From the NCBI GenBank assembly GCA_016794465.1, contig JAEUKA010000051.1, forward strand, positions 46,409 through 110,408: a stretch of DNA of 64,000 nucleotides, given 5' to 3'. Below the pieces are notes generated by a model, which worked only from the letters and a program-made list of their open reading frames with translations, searched no databases and was not told where the DNA came from. How positions within the stretch are numbered: the first letter of the stretch is position 1; every line of letters begins with the position of its first letter. The position numbers and the translations under genes were made by a program. Of this stretch, positions 32,276 to 40,436 are shown piece by piece. The DNA comes from Myxococcales bacterium. Lineage in GTDB: Bacteria > Myxococcota_A > Polyangia > Palsa-1104 > JAEUJZ01.

Positions 32276-33091
32276 CTAGCGGCTCGTCCCCTGCATGAAG
32301 CGCTCTGTCTCACGCGAAGTCTCTTGCACCGCCGCCACGCCTTCGCGCAGCTCGTCGAGACGCGCCCCCAGCTCGCTCGGGTTCTGCATGCCGACGATCT
32401 CATCCGCGAGCAGCCGAAAGGTATTTTCCATCAAATCCATCTGCCCGCGCGCGGTCTGCAGGTTCCGTCGCAGATCCATGTAGCGATCTTTGCGCGACAG
32501 CAGCACTTCGAGGTTTTTCTGCGCCACTTTGCGTCGCTCATCGCCCACCGGCAGCTTCTCGGACTGCAGGGTGTAGCGCCGAATGTCCTGCTCGATCTCC
32601 GACAGGTTCATGTCTTTTAGATAGCTCTCGTAGCGCGCCGCCACGCTCGCCATATCCAGAAAGTCGTCGACGAGATCTTCCAGCTTGGCGATGTCGGTCG
32701 ACAGCAGATCGACCGTAAAGCTGGCGTTGTCTTGCGCCATCTTCTCGATCCGCTTTTGCTGAGCTCGCAGTCGCAGCGCGCGCTCTTTTTCCTCGTCGGG
32801 CAGCGCGTTGAACTTGGCACTCTGACGGGCTTTGCGCGCCTCGGCCTGCTGGCTTTCCCAGATCGGATCGAACCACTTTTTGCGCAGCAGCCGCGAGTCG
32901 GGTGCAAACAACATCCACACCGCCTCCGCCGCCACCGCACACAGTCCAACCCACCAGTGACCGGTCAAGAGCGCGGCACTGCCCGCACCGACGAGCAGCG
33001 ACAGGTTGTACGGATTGGCAAACGCGTACTTGGCATACGGCGGCTCGGCGGCTTTTCCGCTTCGGGCGGGGCTGTCGGCGCGCTCGCTCAC
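32276..33091 (-). CDS. Membrane-hairpin coiled-coil protein of the PspA operon
   Basis: The 271-residue protein has two closely spaced hydrophobic stretches near the N-terminus (about residues 28-65, NLSLLVGAGSAALLTGHWWVGLC and AVAAEAVWMLFA). A long charged helical region follows with heptad-like character (about 85-270), likely cytoplasmic. I set the start at a GTG that overlaps the ABC ATPase stop (GTGA), matching the tight coupling seen across this operon; an ATG 36 bases upstream is the alternative. No known domain was recognised. It could recruit PspA or the AAA+ protein to the membrane. Confidence 0.65.
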   Translation of the reverse strand: MSERADSPARSGKAAEPPYAKYAFANPYNLSLLVGAGSAALLTGHWWVGLCAVAAEAVWMLFAPDSRLLRKKWFDPIWESQQAEARKARQSAKFNALPDEEKERALRLRAQQKRIEKMAQDNASFTVDLLSTDIAKLEDLVDDFLDMASVAARYESYLKDMNLSEIEQDIRRYTLQSEKLPVGDERRKVAQKNLEVLLSRKDRYMDLRRNLQTARGQMDLMENTFRLLADEIVGMQNPSELGARLDELREGVAAVQETSRETERFMQGTSR

Positions 33092-33921
33092 TTCGCATAC
33101 AGCAGCGACAAGAGCTGCTCCTCGCACTGACGGAACTCGGGGCTCGCCTTCACCTTGTGGGTCCGATCGGCAAACGTCGGAATGTCGAGCCGATGCAGGA
33201 TCTGCGCCGGTCGTCGGCTCAGCACATAGACGGTATCGGCCAGATACACCGCCTCGGCGACATCGTGCGTCACAAACAAGATGGTGTTGTCTTCGCGATG
33301 CGAGATGTCGATGAGCATCCCTTGCATCTCCCAGCGCGTCTGCGGATCGAGCGCCCCAAACGGCTCGTCCATCAGCAGCAGCTTCGGCTTGTTGATGAGC
33401 GTCCGGGCAATCGCCACCCGCTGCTTCATCCCGCCTGACAGCTCTTTGGGATACTTGCTCTGCGACTGCTCCAGACCGACGTGCTTGAGGATCTCCAGCG
33501 CCCGCGACCGCCTCTCACTGGCCGAGATGCCTTGTAGCCGCAGCCCATACTCGACGTTCTCGACGACCGTCAGCCACGAAAACGACGTGTACTGCTGAAA
33601 CACCATGCCACGATCGCGCCCCGGACCCTCGACCTCGTGATCTGCGATCAGCACTCGGCCTTTCGTCGGTGGCAGCAGTCCCGCGACCGCTTTTAAGATG
33701 GTGGACTTGCCGCAGCCCGACGGACCGAGGAAGACCACGATCTCGCCAACGCCGGGCTTGTCGATGATGTCGAACGACACGCCGCGCACCGCCTCGACAT
33801 CTTCGCCCTTGCGACCGCGATAGGTGACGTGGAGATCCTCGACGTGGAGCTTGATCGCCGTTTGGTGAACGGTCACGGCAATCGCGGCCTCTTTGGACCC
33901 GGCCTTCGCTGGCTCAGACAT
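33088..33921 (-). CDS. ABC transporter ATP-binding protein (nitrate/sulfonate/taurine type)
   Basis: The 277-residue protein is the nucleotide-binding subunit of an ABC importer. Motifs are Walker A GPSGCGKST (about residue 67), Q-loop VFQQY, signature LSGGMKQR, Walker B LLLMDEPFGALD and H-loop VTHD. The sequence is closest in style to SsuB/TauB-type ATPases. It overlaps the permease gene by 8 bp and the membrane coiled-coil gene by 4 bp. Context in a PspA operon suggests the transporter is used for envelope maintenance rather than simple nutrient uptake, which is inference. Confidence 0.93.
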   Translation of the reverse strand: MSEPAKAGSKEAAIAVTVHQTAIKLHVEDLHVTYRGRKGEDVEAVRGVSFDIIDKPGVGEIVVFLGPSGCGKSTILKAVAGLLPPTKGRVLIADHEVEGPGRDRGMVFQQYTSFSWLTVVENVEYGLRLQGISASERRSRALEILKHVGLEQSQSKYPKELSGGMKQRVAIARTLINKPKLLLMDEPFGALDPQTRWEMQGMLIDISHREDNTILFVTHDVAEAVYLADTVYVLSRRPAQILHRLDIPTFADRTHKVKASPEFRQCEEQLLSLLYAK

Positions 33922-34846
33922 GTCCAGCCTCCCGCCAAGGAAATAGCAGCGAGCCGAAGAAGCGGATCAGCGCGTCAGACAAGAGTCCAATCACGCCGAT
34001 GATCAGGATGCCCGCGAAGACCTCGTCGATGTGCAGGTGATTGCCGGCGAGCTGAATCTGATAACCGAGGCCGCTGCGGGTGTTCACGAACTCGGCCAGG
34101 ATGACGTACGTCCACGAGATCGCGTTCATCACCCGAAACGAGTCAAAGATGTCCGGCGCCGCCGCTGGCACCAGCACCGTGAAGACCACTTGAAACCGTC
34201 CCGCCCCGAGCGTCCGCGCCGTCTGCACCAGCTCCTCGGGAACCGCGCGAATCGCACTCACCACCACCGGCAGAAGGTATACGAACACGCCCAGGAACAG
34301 GAACGCCAGCTTCTGCTTCTCCTCGATGCCAAACCACAGGATCGTCAGCGGAATGAACGCCGAGATCGGCATGTAGCGCAGCGGCGCCATCACCGGCTCG
34401 ACGATGCGATTCACCGGCTCGAAGGCGCCCATCATGATGCCGAGCGGCAGCGCCACCCCGGCAGCGAGCAGGAACGACAGCACAATCCGCCACGCCGACG
34501 CCAGCGCCGCATCAAACAGCACCCGCACCACCACCTGATGCCCGTCAATGATCTCCGGCTTGCCAATCACGAGGTCGCGCAGCAGCACCCGCAGCACGTC
34601 GGTCGGCTTCGGCAAAAAAGCGCCTCCGACCACCGGCTTCGACCCCGAGGTCAGCGACACCCACAACACCAACAGAAGCAGCGGCAGCAAAAGGCCCAGC
34701 CAGAACTGCCAGCTCGTCGGCAGAGGCTTGCGCAGCGACCAGATCGGCTCCCGCGAGCGCAGCGGCGCTTTCTTCGATCCCTGGTTCGGGCCCTGGTTTG
34801 GGCCCTGGTTTGGGCCCTGGTTCGGGCCAGCGGCAGATGCAGCCAT
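33914..34846 (-). CDS. ABC transporter permease (SsuC/TauC type) with N-terminal GPNQ repeats
   Basis: The 310-residue inner-membrane protein has about six spans after a cytoplasmic lead of about 40 residues. The EAA-type coupling loop is visible (RAVPEELVQTARTLGAGRFQVVFTVLVP). The family is the binding-protein-dependent permease of the sulfonate/taurine group. The N-terminus contains four tandem GPNQ units (residues 7-22) encoded by near-perfect 12-bp DNA repeats, probably recent slippage. It starts 2 bp after the stop of the solute-binding protein gene. Confidence 0.9.
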   Translation of the reverse strand: MAASAAGPNQGPNQGPNQGPNQGSKKAPLRSREPIWSLRKPLPTSWQFWLGLLLPLLLLVLWVSLTSGSKPVVGGAFLPKPTDVLRVLLRDLVIGKPEIIDGHQVVVRVLFDAALASAWRIVLSFLLAAGVALPLGIMMGAFEPVNRIVEPVMAPLRYMPISAFIPLTILWFGIEEKQKLAFLFLGVFVYLLPVVVSAIRAVPEELVQTARTLGAGRFQVVFTVLVPAAAPDIFDSFRVMNAISWTYVILAEFVNTRSGLGYQIQLAGNHLHIDEVFAGILIIGVIGLLSDALIRFFGSLLFPWREAGHV

Positions 34847-34848
34847 GG

Positions 34849-36519
34849 TTACTGCACGTTCAGGATGACTTTGATGTCGGTCCGTCGGTTTTGCTGACGA
34901 CCCGCCTCGGAGCTATTGGGCGCCACCGGGTTGTCAGGGCCATTGCCGACGGTCTGAAAGCGCTTCGGATCGACCTTGTGGTTTTCGATCAGGTAGTCCT
35001 TCACCGCATCGGCCCGCTTCTGCGACAGCGAGCGGTTGGAAGTGCGCGAGCCGGTGTTGTCGGTGTTGCCCTCGATGCGCAGCAGGGTGTTGCCAAACGC
35101 CGTCATCGTCTCTCCCAGCGAGTCGAGCACAAAGTGCGAGCCGGCCATGATCTGATCGCTGCCGGTCGTAAAGTAGATGGTCAGCTGCTTGTTGATGATC
35201 GCGCGCTCTTTGGCCGGATCGACCTTCTTGGGATCGAACTTGAACGTCTCGACCACCTTCTGACCGGGATAGGCATCGGCCAGCGCCGCAACAAAGCGCG
35301 TATCGACACAGTTCTTCGGCTCGACCGACTTGCTGATCACGCCCTGCTTGCGCCAGACGATGAACGCAGCGTTGAACAGCGCCTCGAACTGCGCCCGATT
35401 GCCATCCAGGCCAAAGAACAGCGCGTTGTCGGCAAAGCTGGTCAGCTTCATCCCCGACAGCATTCCCGAGACATCGTCCTCTGGCAGCTTGAGCGCTTTG
35501 CCGACCAGCATGTAGGCCTGCGCCGGATCTTTGGCGATGGCGTCAATACCGTCGAACCAGCCGTGGATAAACGCGATGATTGTCTCCGGCGACTTTTCAA
35601 CCAGCTCGTTTTGCGCGACCAGCACGTCGGCGATCACGTTGGTGGCGGCGGTCGTCGAAACCAGGATGTAGGCCTCGTCGCCGCGGGCCTTGACGGCACC
35701 TGACAGATCCGGCTCCCACGTCACCGCCGCATCGACATTCTTCGACTTGAAGGCGGCAGCGGCCAGCGGAGCCTCGGCGGTAAACACCAAGTTCTTTTCG
35801 ATCTGCGCCTTCTCTGCCGCCGTCAGCCCCGACTGAGACAGCAGATACAGCAGCAGCCAGTGCGACGGTGTGTAGCGAGTGGTCGCAATCTTCTTGCCGC
35901 GCAGATCCTCGATGTTCTTGATGCTGGTCACCGCGACAATGCCGTCGCCGCCGCGTGACCAGTCTTGCTGCAGGATTGCCTTGCCGCCCTTGCCCTGCTC
36001 CGCCAGCGCCGAGGCCTCACGCGCCCACGAGTCGACGGTATCCCACATGATGTCGATGTCGCCCTTGAGGAACGCCGCCAGCTTGGCCTGCGGATCTTCG
36101 AGCAGCGTAAACTCGACATCGAGCCCGTACTTCGACAGATACACCGACGCCTTGTCCCCGCCGGAAAGACCGCCGTTGGAGACGATGCCCGGCGCGTGAC
36201 CCGCCCAGGTGTTGATGCCGACGCGGAGCTTGCGACCGAGCTTGCCCGTCCCGAGCTGCGCCTTGGTGATTCCCGTCACACCTTGCCGACCCGCCTCGCG
36301 CGCGGCGCCAATCTGCGCAAAGTCATCCTTCGAGATCGCGCCTCCAGAGGCCTGTGCCGGCCCATCGCCGGACGGCTTGTCTCCCGCCGAGGTCGTGGGC
36401 TTTGCCCCACCTTGGTTGGCCCACTGGGTGATCGTGTCTCGCTTGACGTACAGCACGTACCCGACCACCCCGAGGATGATGAGGGTGACGAAGAACTTCG
36501 CAAAAGGGGTGAGTTTCAT
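34849..36519 (-). CDS. Solute-binding protein fused to an OmpA peptidoglycan-binding domain
   Basis: The 556-residue protein has an uncleaved-looking N-terminal membrane anchor (about residues 7-25) and a polar linker. A periplasmic binding-protein domain of the NMT1/SsuA type follows (about 95-400; LRVGINTWAGH, GDIDIMWDT, DLRGKKIATT, WEPDLSGAV). The C-terminal OmpA-like domain (about 440-556) contains EGNTDNTGS, the peptidoglycan-binding NRSLSQKRADAV segment and QNRRTDI. One polypeptide could thus link the inner membrane, a ligand-binding domain and the cell wall. It sits directly before its permease. The fusion is unusual for an importer and suggests sensing of the envelope gap. Confidence 0.88.
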   Translation of the reverse strand: MKLTPFAKFFVTLIILGVVGYVLYVKRDTITQWANQGGAKPTTSAGDKPSGDGPAQASGGAISKDDFAQIGAAREAGRQGVTGITKAQLGTGKLGRKLRVGINTWAGHAPGIVSNGGLSGGDKASVYLSKYGLDVEFTLLEDPQAKLAAFLKGDIDIMWDTVDSWAREASALAEQGKGGKAILQQDWSRGGDGIVAVTSIKNIEDLRGKKIATTRYTPSHWLLLYLLSQSGLTAAEKAQIEKNLVFTAEAPLAAAAFKSKNVDAAVTWEPDLSGAVKARGDEAYILVSTTAATNVIADVLVAQNELVEKSPETIIAFIHGWFDGIDAIAKDPAQAYMLVGKALKLPEDDVSGMLSGMKLTSFADNALFFGLDGNRAQFEALFNAAFIVWRKQGVISKSVEPKNCVDTRFVAALADAYPGQKVVETFKFDPKKVDPAKERAIINKQLTIYFTTGSDQIMAGSHFVLDSLGETMTAFGNTLLRIEGNTDNTGSRTSNRSLSQKRADAVKDYLIENHKVDPKRFQTVGNGPDNPVAPNSSEAGRQQNRRTDIKVILNVQ

Positions 36520-36575
36520 AACGGGCTCCGGTTCGACTGCAAGGCTCAGGGCAAATCGTTCAGTAGGTGTCGCGC

Positions 36576-37274
36576 TTACATCGACTTGGCAGCGGCACGC
36601 TTGGCAGCCGACGCCGCCTTCATCTCGGCCAGCTGCTGCTTGGCCGTCACATCCCCCGAGGCATTGCGCAGCGTCTTGAGCCGCGCATCCAGGTCCGTCT
36701 CGCCCAGCTCTTTGTTGAGGTTCGCCTGCGCGACCTGGGTCTTGATGTGAGTCCGCACATTGTCGAGCGCCTGCACCTCAGCGTCCACCGACAGGCCTTC
36801 CAGCTGCTCTTGGATGCGCATCCGCGCCTGGGCCGACTCGAGCTTGGCGACCATCGTCTCTTTCTCGGCTTTGAGCTTCTTGATCTCGTTCTGCACCGAC
36901 AAGAGCGACTGCTTGGCGCTGTCGGCATCCTTGGCGGCAGTGTCCGCGTCGGCCTGTAGCTCGGCGATCGATGCCTCGAGCTGGTTTTTCTTCTGAATCA
37001 GCACCACCGCGAGGTCATCCTGGTTGGTTTCCACCGCCGTGCTCAGGTCCCCGCTCACCTGCGCCAGCTCTTTTTGCTGCGTCTGCAAGCGCTCGGCCAG
37101 CTCCTCCCGTCGCCGAATGATCGCCGCCGTCGCCCGCTTGAGCGCCGAGTACTTCTCCACCATCGAGTTGATCGCGTTCTCGTAGGCGATCTCTGGGTGT
37201 TCCTTCTCGACATCGGAAATCCAGAGGCTGATAAACCCTTTCCACAGGTTGGCGAGACGACCAAAGACTGACAT
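36576..37274 (-). CDS. pspA: PspA/IM30 family phage-shock protein
   Basis: PspA/Vipp1 proteins form ESCRT-III-like helical polymers on stressed inner membranes and stop proton leakage. The 232-residue protein is almost wholly coiled-coil helix, with the family's N-terminal segment MSVFGRLANLWKGFISLW (the membrane-inserting amphipathic helix) and a typical pattern of Gln/Lys/Glu heptads. Length matches the family. The C-terminal end is Ala/Lys-rich. An AAGGAG ribosome site lies upstream. No pspF or pspBC is adjacent; instead ABC, OmpA-fusion, AAA+ and TerB-like genes follow. Confidence 0.9.
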   Translation of the reverse strand: MSVFGRLANLWKGFISLWISDVEKEHPEIAYENAINSMVEKYSALKRATAAIIRRREELAERLQTQQKELAQVSGDLSTAVETNQDDLAVVLIQKKNQLEASIAELQADADTAAKDADSAKQSLLSVQNEIKKLKAEKETMVAKLESAQARMRIQEQLEGLSVDAEVQALDNVRTHIKTQVAQANLNKELGETDLDARLKTLRNASGDVTAKQQLAEMKAASAAKRAAAKSM

Positions 37275-37354
37275 TCCGAGTGCTCCTTGAAGTGTGGCCG
37301 CATCGCTGCGGCGTGATGAAAGGTCATACCAAAGCTCGGCCCCACGGCTGAGCT

Positions 37355-38203
37355 CTACGTCGCTGGGCCGCTTCGCAGCTTGGCCGATAGCTTGGTGGCT
37401 TTCTCGACGGCCTCCGCGCCAAAGAAGTCGAGCACGTCCTGTACCCGTCGCTTCTTCTGGTTGCAGGTCTGCTCCAGCCCGCGCTGCAGCGACTGCTGCT
37501 CTTGCATCGACGAGCGAATCCGCGACAGCTCTTTTTCCAGCTCAGCAATCCGTCGCGTCCCTTGCTCCAAAAACGCCTGGGTCTGCTTCTGGCCGTCTTG
37601 GCCGTGCCGCTCGATCGCCCGAAGGTGCAGCGCCGCCGACTCGATGATCTGCTCGATCGGAATCCCGAAGGCCTGCAGCGAGGCGCCAACGATCTGTCGC
37701 TTCACTTCCAGCGGCGTCTCGGCGGGCAGCGATCCGAGCAGGCTCAAGGTCTTCTCGACTCGGCCTTGCTCTTCGTCGGTCAGACCGGCCTTGCGCAGCA
37801 CCCCGGGAAAGTCGACCTTGACCTCTGGAATCGGCTCCGACGGTGGCGCTGAAACCGCCGCCGCCGCCGATCCACTCGCCGCCGCCGCCACATCACCCGG
37901 ATCGCTGGGAGTCGCAGGCGGCGTCGCAGGAGGTCGCGGCGGTCGAGTCTGCCTACCTGCACTCACACCACCCGACGCGCTGGCGACTGGTGGCGCTGGA
38001 GGCCGACTGCCTGCCCGACTGCCTGACGGAGACGAGCCGCCGGCATACTTGGCGATCAGCTCATCCACCGCCGGGTCCGCCGTGGACGCAGGCTTGGCTG
38101 TGGCTTCCTCTTCGCTGGTGGTTCCGTCCTCGCGAACCACAAACAGGCCGATAAGGGCATCCCCGAAACCTTTTTTCTTTTCGGCCAACGTATCCTCCGC
38201 CAT
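37355..38203 (-). CDS. First gene of the PspA operon: linker plus coiled-coil protein
   Basis: The 282-residue protein has no signal peptide. It begins with a short segment (AEKKKGFGDALIGLFVV), then a Pro/Ala/Ser-rich disordered region (about residues 35-125). A helical domain follows (about 128-185) and then a charged coiled coil (about 190-282, RRIAELEKELSRIRSSMQEQQ). No known domain was identified. Its place as the promoter-proximal gene, 80 bp ahead of pspA, suggests a dedicated regulator or scaffold for PspA, as PspA regulation often works through coiled-coil contacts. This is inference. Confidence 0.62.
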   Translation of the reverse strand: MAEDTLAEKKKGFGDALIGLFVVREDGTTSEEEATAKPASTADPAVDELIAKYAGGSSPSGSRAGSRPPAPPVASASGGVSAGRQTRPPRPPATPPATPSDPGDVAAAASGSAAAAVSAPPSEPIPEVKVDFPGVLRKAGLTDEEQGRVEKTLSLLGSLPAETPLEVKRQIVGASLQAFGIPIEQIIESAALHLRAIERHGQDGQKQTQAFLEQGTRRIAELEKELSRIRSSMQEQQSLQRGLEQTCNQKKRRVQDVLDFFGAEAVEKATKLSAKLRSGPAT

Positions 38204-38317
38204 CAGGCTACTTCCCTGTGCGCTTCGGCGTCAAGCGAGGGGCCCGCCCGGGTGTCTCGTCCCTTCCCACAGCCGGCCATGGGTGGTGTAAGGTGGGCAG
38301 TTCTCGTCGGAAAGAGC

Positions 38318-38920
38318 ATGCTGACGTTGCCATCGAAGCTACCGCTGCTGGTGTGTGGACTGCTGGCCCTCGGCTGGGTGCCGCCAAGCGAAGGCAAGCG
38401 CCCGACGCGAGCTGATCTGCCGCGTTTTCGGACCCGGCTCCAGCTGCTGTCGGGGGTGACGCCAGCGCTGCTTCGTGAGGAGTCCGGTGGACAGCGCGTC
38501 GCCGCGTTGGTGCCGCTCGACCTGGAGCTGGCGACCCGGCTGGATGGTCCGCTGTCGCTGCTGGCCGCGACGGTGAGCTATCTTGCGCCATTGTCCCTTC
38601 CCAGCTGTGCGCACCGAGCACCACGACGGCCCCATGCACTGGCGAGCCTGCTCGGGGTTCGGCTCGATCTACGCAACAGCCGCGATGGCTCGTGGTGGTC
38701 GCCGTGGGTGGCGCTGCGGATGGGCGTGGTGGGACAAGCAGCGACGCAGGTCGATGACACCTGCCAAGCTGGAATCAGCCTGAGTCCAACTTTTTCGCCA
38801 CGCTTGGGTGCGGACCTGTGGATGGGCAAGGCGGCGGCCACGTTTGCCGTTGGATATGACTATCTTCCGACCGGATCGGCACTCGCCATTCAGGTGGGTC
38901 TGACGCTGCGCCTTCCGTAG
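38318..38920 (+). CDS. Secreted or outer-membrane protein of unknown family
   Basis: The 200-residue precursor has a signal peptide (LPSKLPLLVCGLLALGWVPP). The mature part is made of alternating beta-like stretches (LDLELATRL, ALASLLGVRLDLRNSRDG, PWVALRMGVVG) and ends in an aromatic/hydrophobic strand (AIQVGLTLRLP), like a small outer-membrane beta barrel. Two Cys residues (PSCAH, DTCQA) may pair. The start was placed at the ATG directly before the hydrophobic stretch. It is divergent from the PspA operon and convergent with the M16 pair, with no strong functional clue. Confidence 0.55.
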   Translation: MLTLPSKLPLLVCGLLALGWVPPSEGKRPTRADLPRFRTRLQLLSGVTPALLREESGGQRVAALVPLDLELATRLDGPLSLLAATVSYLAPLSLPSCAHRAPRRPHALASLLGVRLDLRNSRDGSWWSPWVALRMGVVGQAATQVDDTCQAGISLSPTFSPRLGADLWMGKAAATFAVGYDYLPTGSALAIQVGLTLRLP

Positions 38921-38949
38921 CGACCGGCCCACGCAGCGAAACAGAGCGG

Positions 38950-40434
38950 CTATTTTCGGGGCGCCGCAGCGGGAGCAGCACGAGGCGGCGGTGGCGGAAT
39001 GGTGATGTCGATGGTCTGGACCGGTCCAAGGTGTTTGAGCTGGCTCAGCTGATCGCCGATCTCGTCGGGATTTCCCACCACCAGCACCGCAAAGCCGCCC
39101 GGATTCAGGTACTTCTGCGCGACTCTCTTTACGTCGTCGAGCGTCACTTTCTGGACCTGCTCGGCGTACTTCTCGGTGTAGTCCGCCGGAAAGCCCGAAA
39201 ACTCGAGTCGCATCCGGTCGCTGAGGATCTTGGACTTGGTGTCGTACTTGAACACGAACGAGTTGAGGATCGCGTCCTTGGCCTTCTGTAGCTCGTCGGC
39301 GGTCGGCGGGCTCATCAGCATGCCTTGCACTTGCTCAAACAGCGCCAAGATCGCCTTGCCGGTGGTCTGGCTCTTCGTCGACATCGCAACCTTGTACAGC
39401 GTCGGATACTCCCAGCCGAGGCCCACCCCGCCACCGACGTGATAGGCCAGGCCCTGCTTGGTCCGAATGTTGGAAAACAGCCGCGCCCAGAAGCCGCCAC
39501 CGAGGATCTCGTTCATCACTTCCAAGGCGTAGTGATCGGGATTCTTGCGCGTCGTCCCGAGCTGTACGAGGTGAATCGAGCTCTGGTTGACCTCGCGCTT
39601 GGGCACAAAATAGAGCCCTGGCCGCGTCGGCACAAAGCCCATCTCGGGAACGGTCACCGTCGGGCTGGTCGGCAGGGTGCCGAGCGTCTGCTTGAGCAGC
39701 GCCACCATCTCCGCCGGCTCGAAGTCCCCGGAGACGCCCACGACCATGTTGCCCGCGTGGACAAACCGCCTGTGCCACATCAGCAGATCGTCTCGTCCGA
39801 TGGCCGCGATGGTGGCGTATTCTGCCTGCCGAGCCAGCGGGTGCTCTTTGCCGTACGCCAGCTTGGTCGACTCACGACCGGCGATCTCGGCGGACTCATC
39901 GTTGCGACGGCTGATCGCGGTGAAGAGCTGACGTTTGGCGATCTCGATCTTGTCCTGACGAAACTCCGGCTCACGAAGGATCTCGACCGCCAGCCCCAGC
40001 ACTTCCGGAAAGTCCTTTTTCAGGCTGTGCACCGTCAGCGAGGTCCGAGTGGACTCACTGCCCGTCTCCACGTTCGCCGCGCGCAAGGCCAAAAAGTCAT
40101 CGATCTGGTCGCCGGTCTTCGTCCGAGTGCCGCCCGCTCGCCACGACTCCGCGAAGATGTCGGTGAGCCCGGTCTTGTCAAGTGGCTCGTCCTTGCTACC
40201 ACCACGAATCAGGACCGTCATCGACAGCAGCGGCAGCTCGCGGTCTTGCTGCAAGAGCAGCACAATGCCGTTGGCGAGGACCACCCGACTCGGCTGCTGT
40301 GGCTTCATCACCCGCAGCGGGGGCGGCTTGATCTGATGCCAGTCGTTCTTGACGGTCACCGGACCTGCCGCCGCGCTCGTCGAGAGCAGCAGACCGAAGA
40401 CGGCCAGAGAAGAAAGCAGGGCTTGCGATTTCAT
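38950..40434 (-). CDS. M16 peptidase homologue, non-catalytic subunit
   Basis: The 494-residue exported protein (signal peptide LLSSLAVFGLLLSTSAAAG) has the two-lobed M16 fold. At the position of the zinc motif HxxEH it reads IFAES, so it cannot bind zinc. It probably pairs with the catalytic protein encoded directly upstream, as in heterodimeric M16 peptidases where one partner supplies substrate-binding residues. Its ATG lies 2 bp after that gene's stop with a GGGAGG ribosome site at good spacing. The complex would degrade or process peptides in the periplasm. The C-terminus is Pro/Ala-rich. Confidence 0.85.
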   Translation of the reverse strand: MKSQALLSSLAVFGLLLSTSAAAGPVTVKNDWHQIKPPPLRVMKPQQPSRVVLANGIVLLLQQDRELPLLSMTVLIRGGSKDEPLDKTGLTDIFAESWRAGGTRTKTGDQIDDFLALRAANVETGSESTRTSLTVHSLKKDFPEVLGLAVEILREPEFRQDKIEIAKRQLFTAISRRNDESAEIAGRESTKLAYGKEHPLARQAEYATIAAIGRDDLLMWHRRFVHAGNMVVGVSGDFEPAEMVALLKQTLGTLPTSPTVTVPEMGFVPTRPGLYFVPKREVNQSSIHLVQLGTTRKNPDHYALEVMNEILGGGFWARLFSNIRTKQGLAYHVGGGVGLGWEYPTLYKVAMSTKSQTTGKAILALFEQVQGMLMSPPTADELQKAKDAILNSFVFKYDTKSKILSDRMRLEFSGFPADYTEKYAEQVQKVTLDDVKRVAQKYLNPGGFAVLVVGNPDEIGDQLSQLKHLGPVQTIDITIPPPPPRAAPAAAPRK

Positions 40435-40436
40435 GC

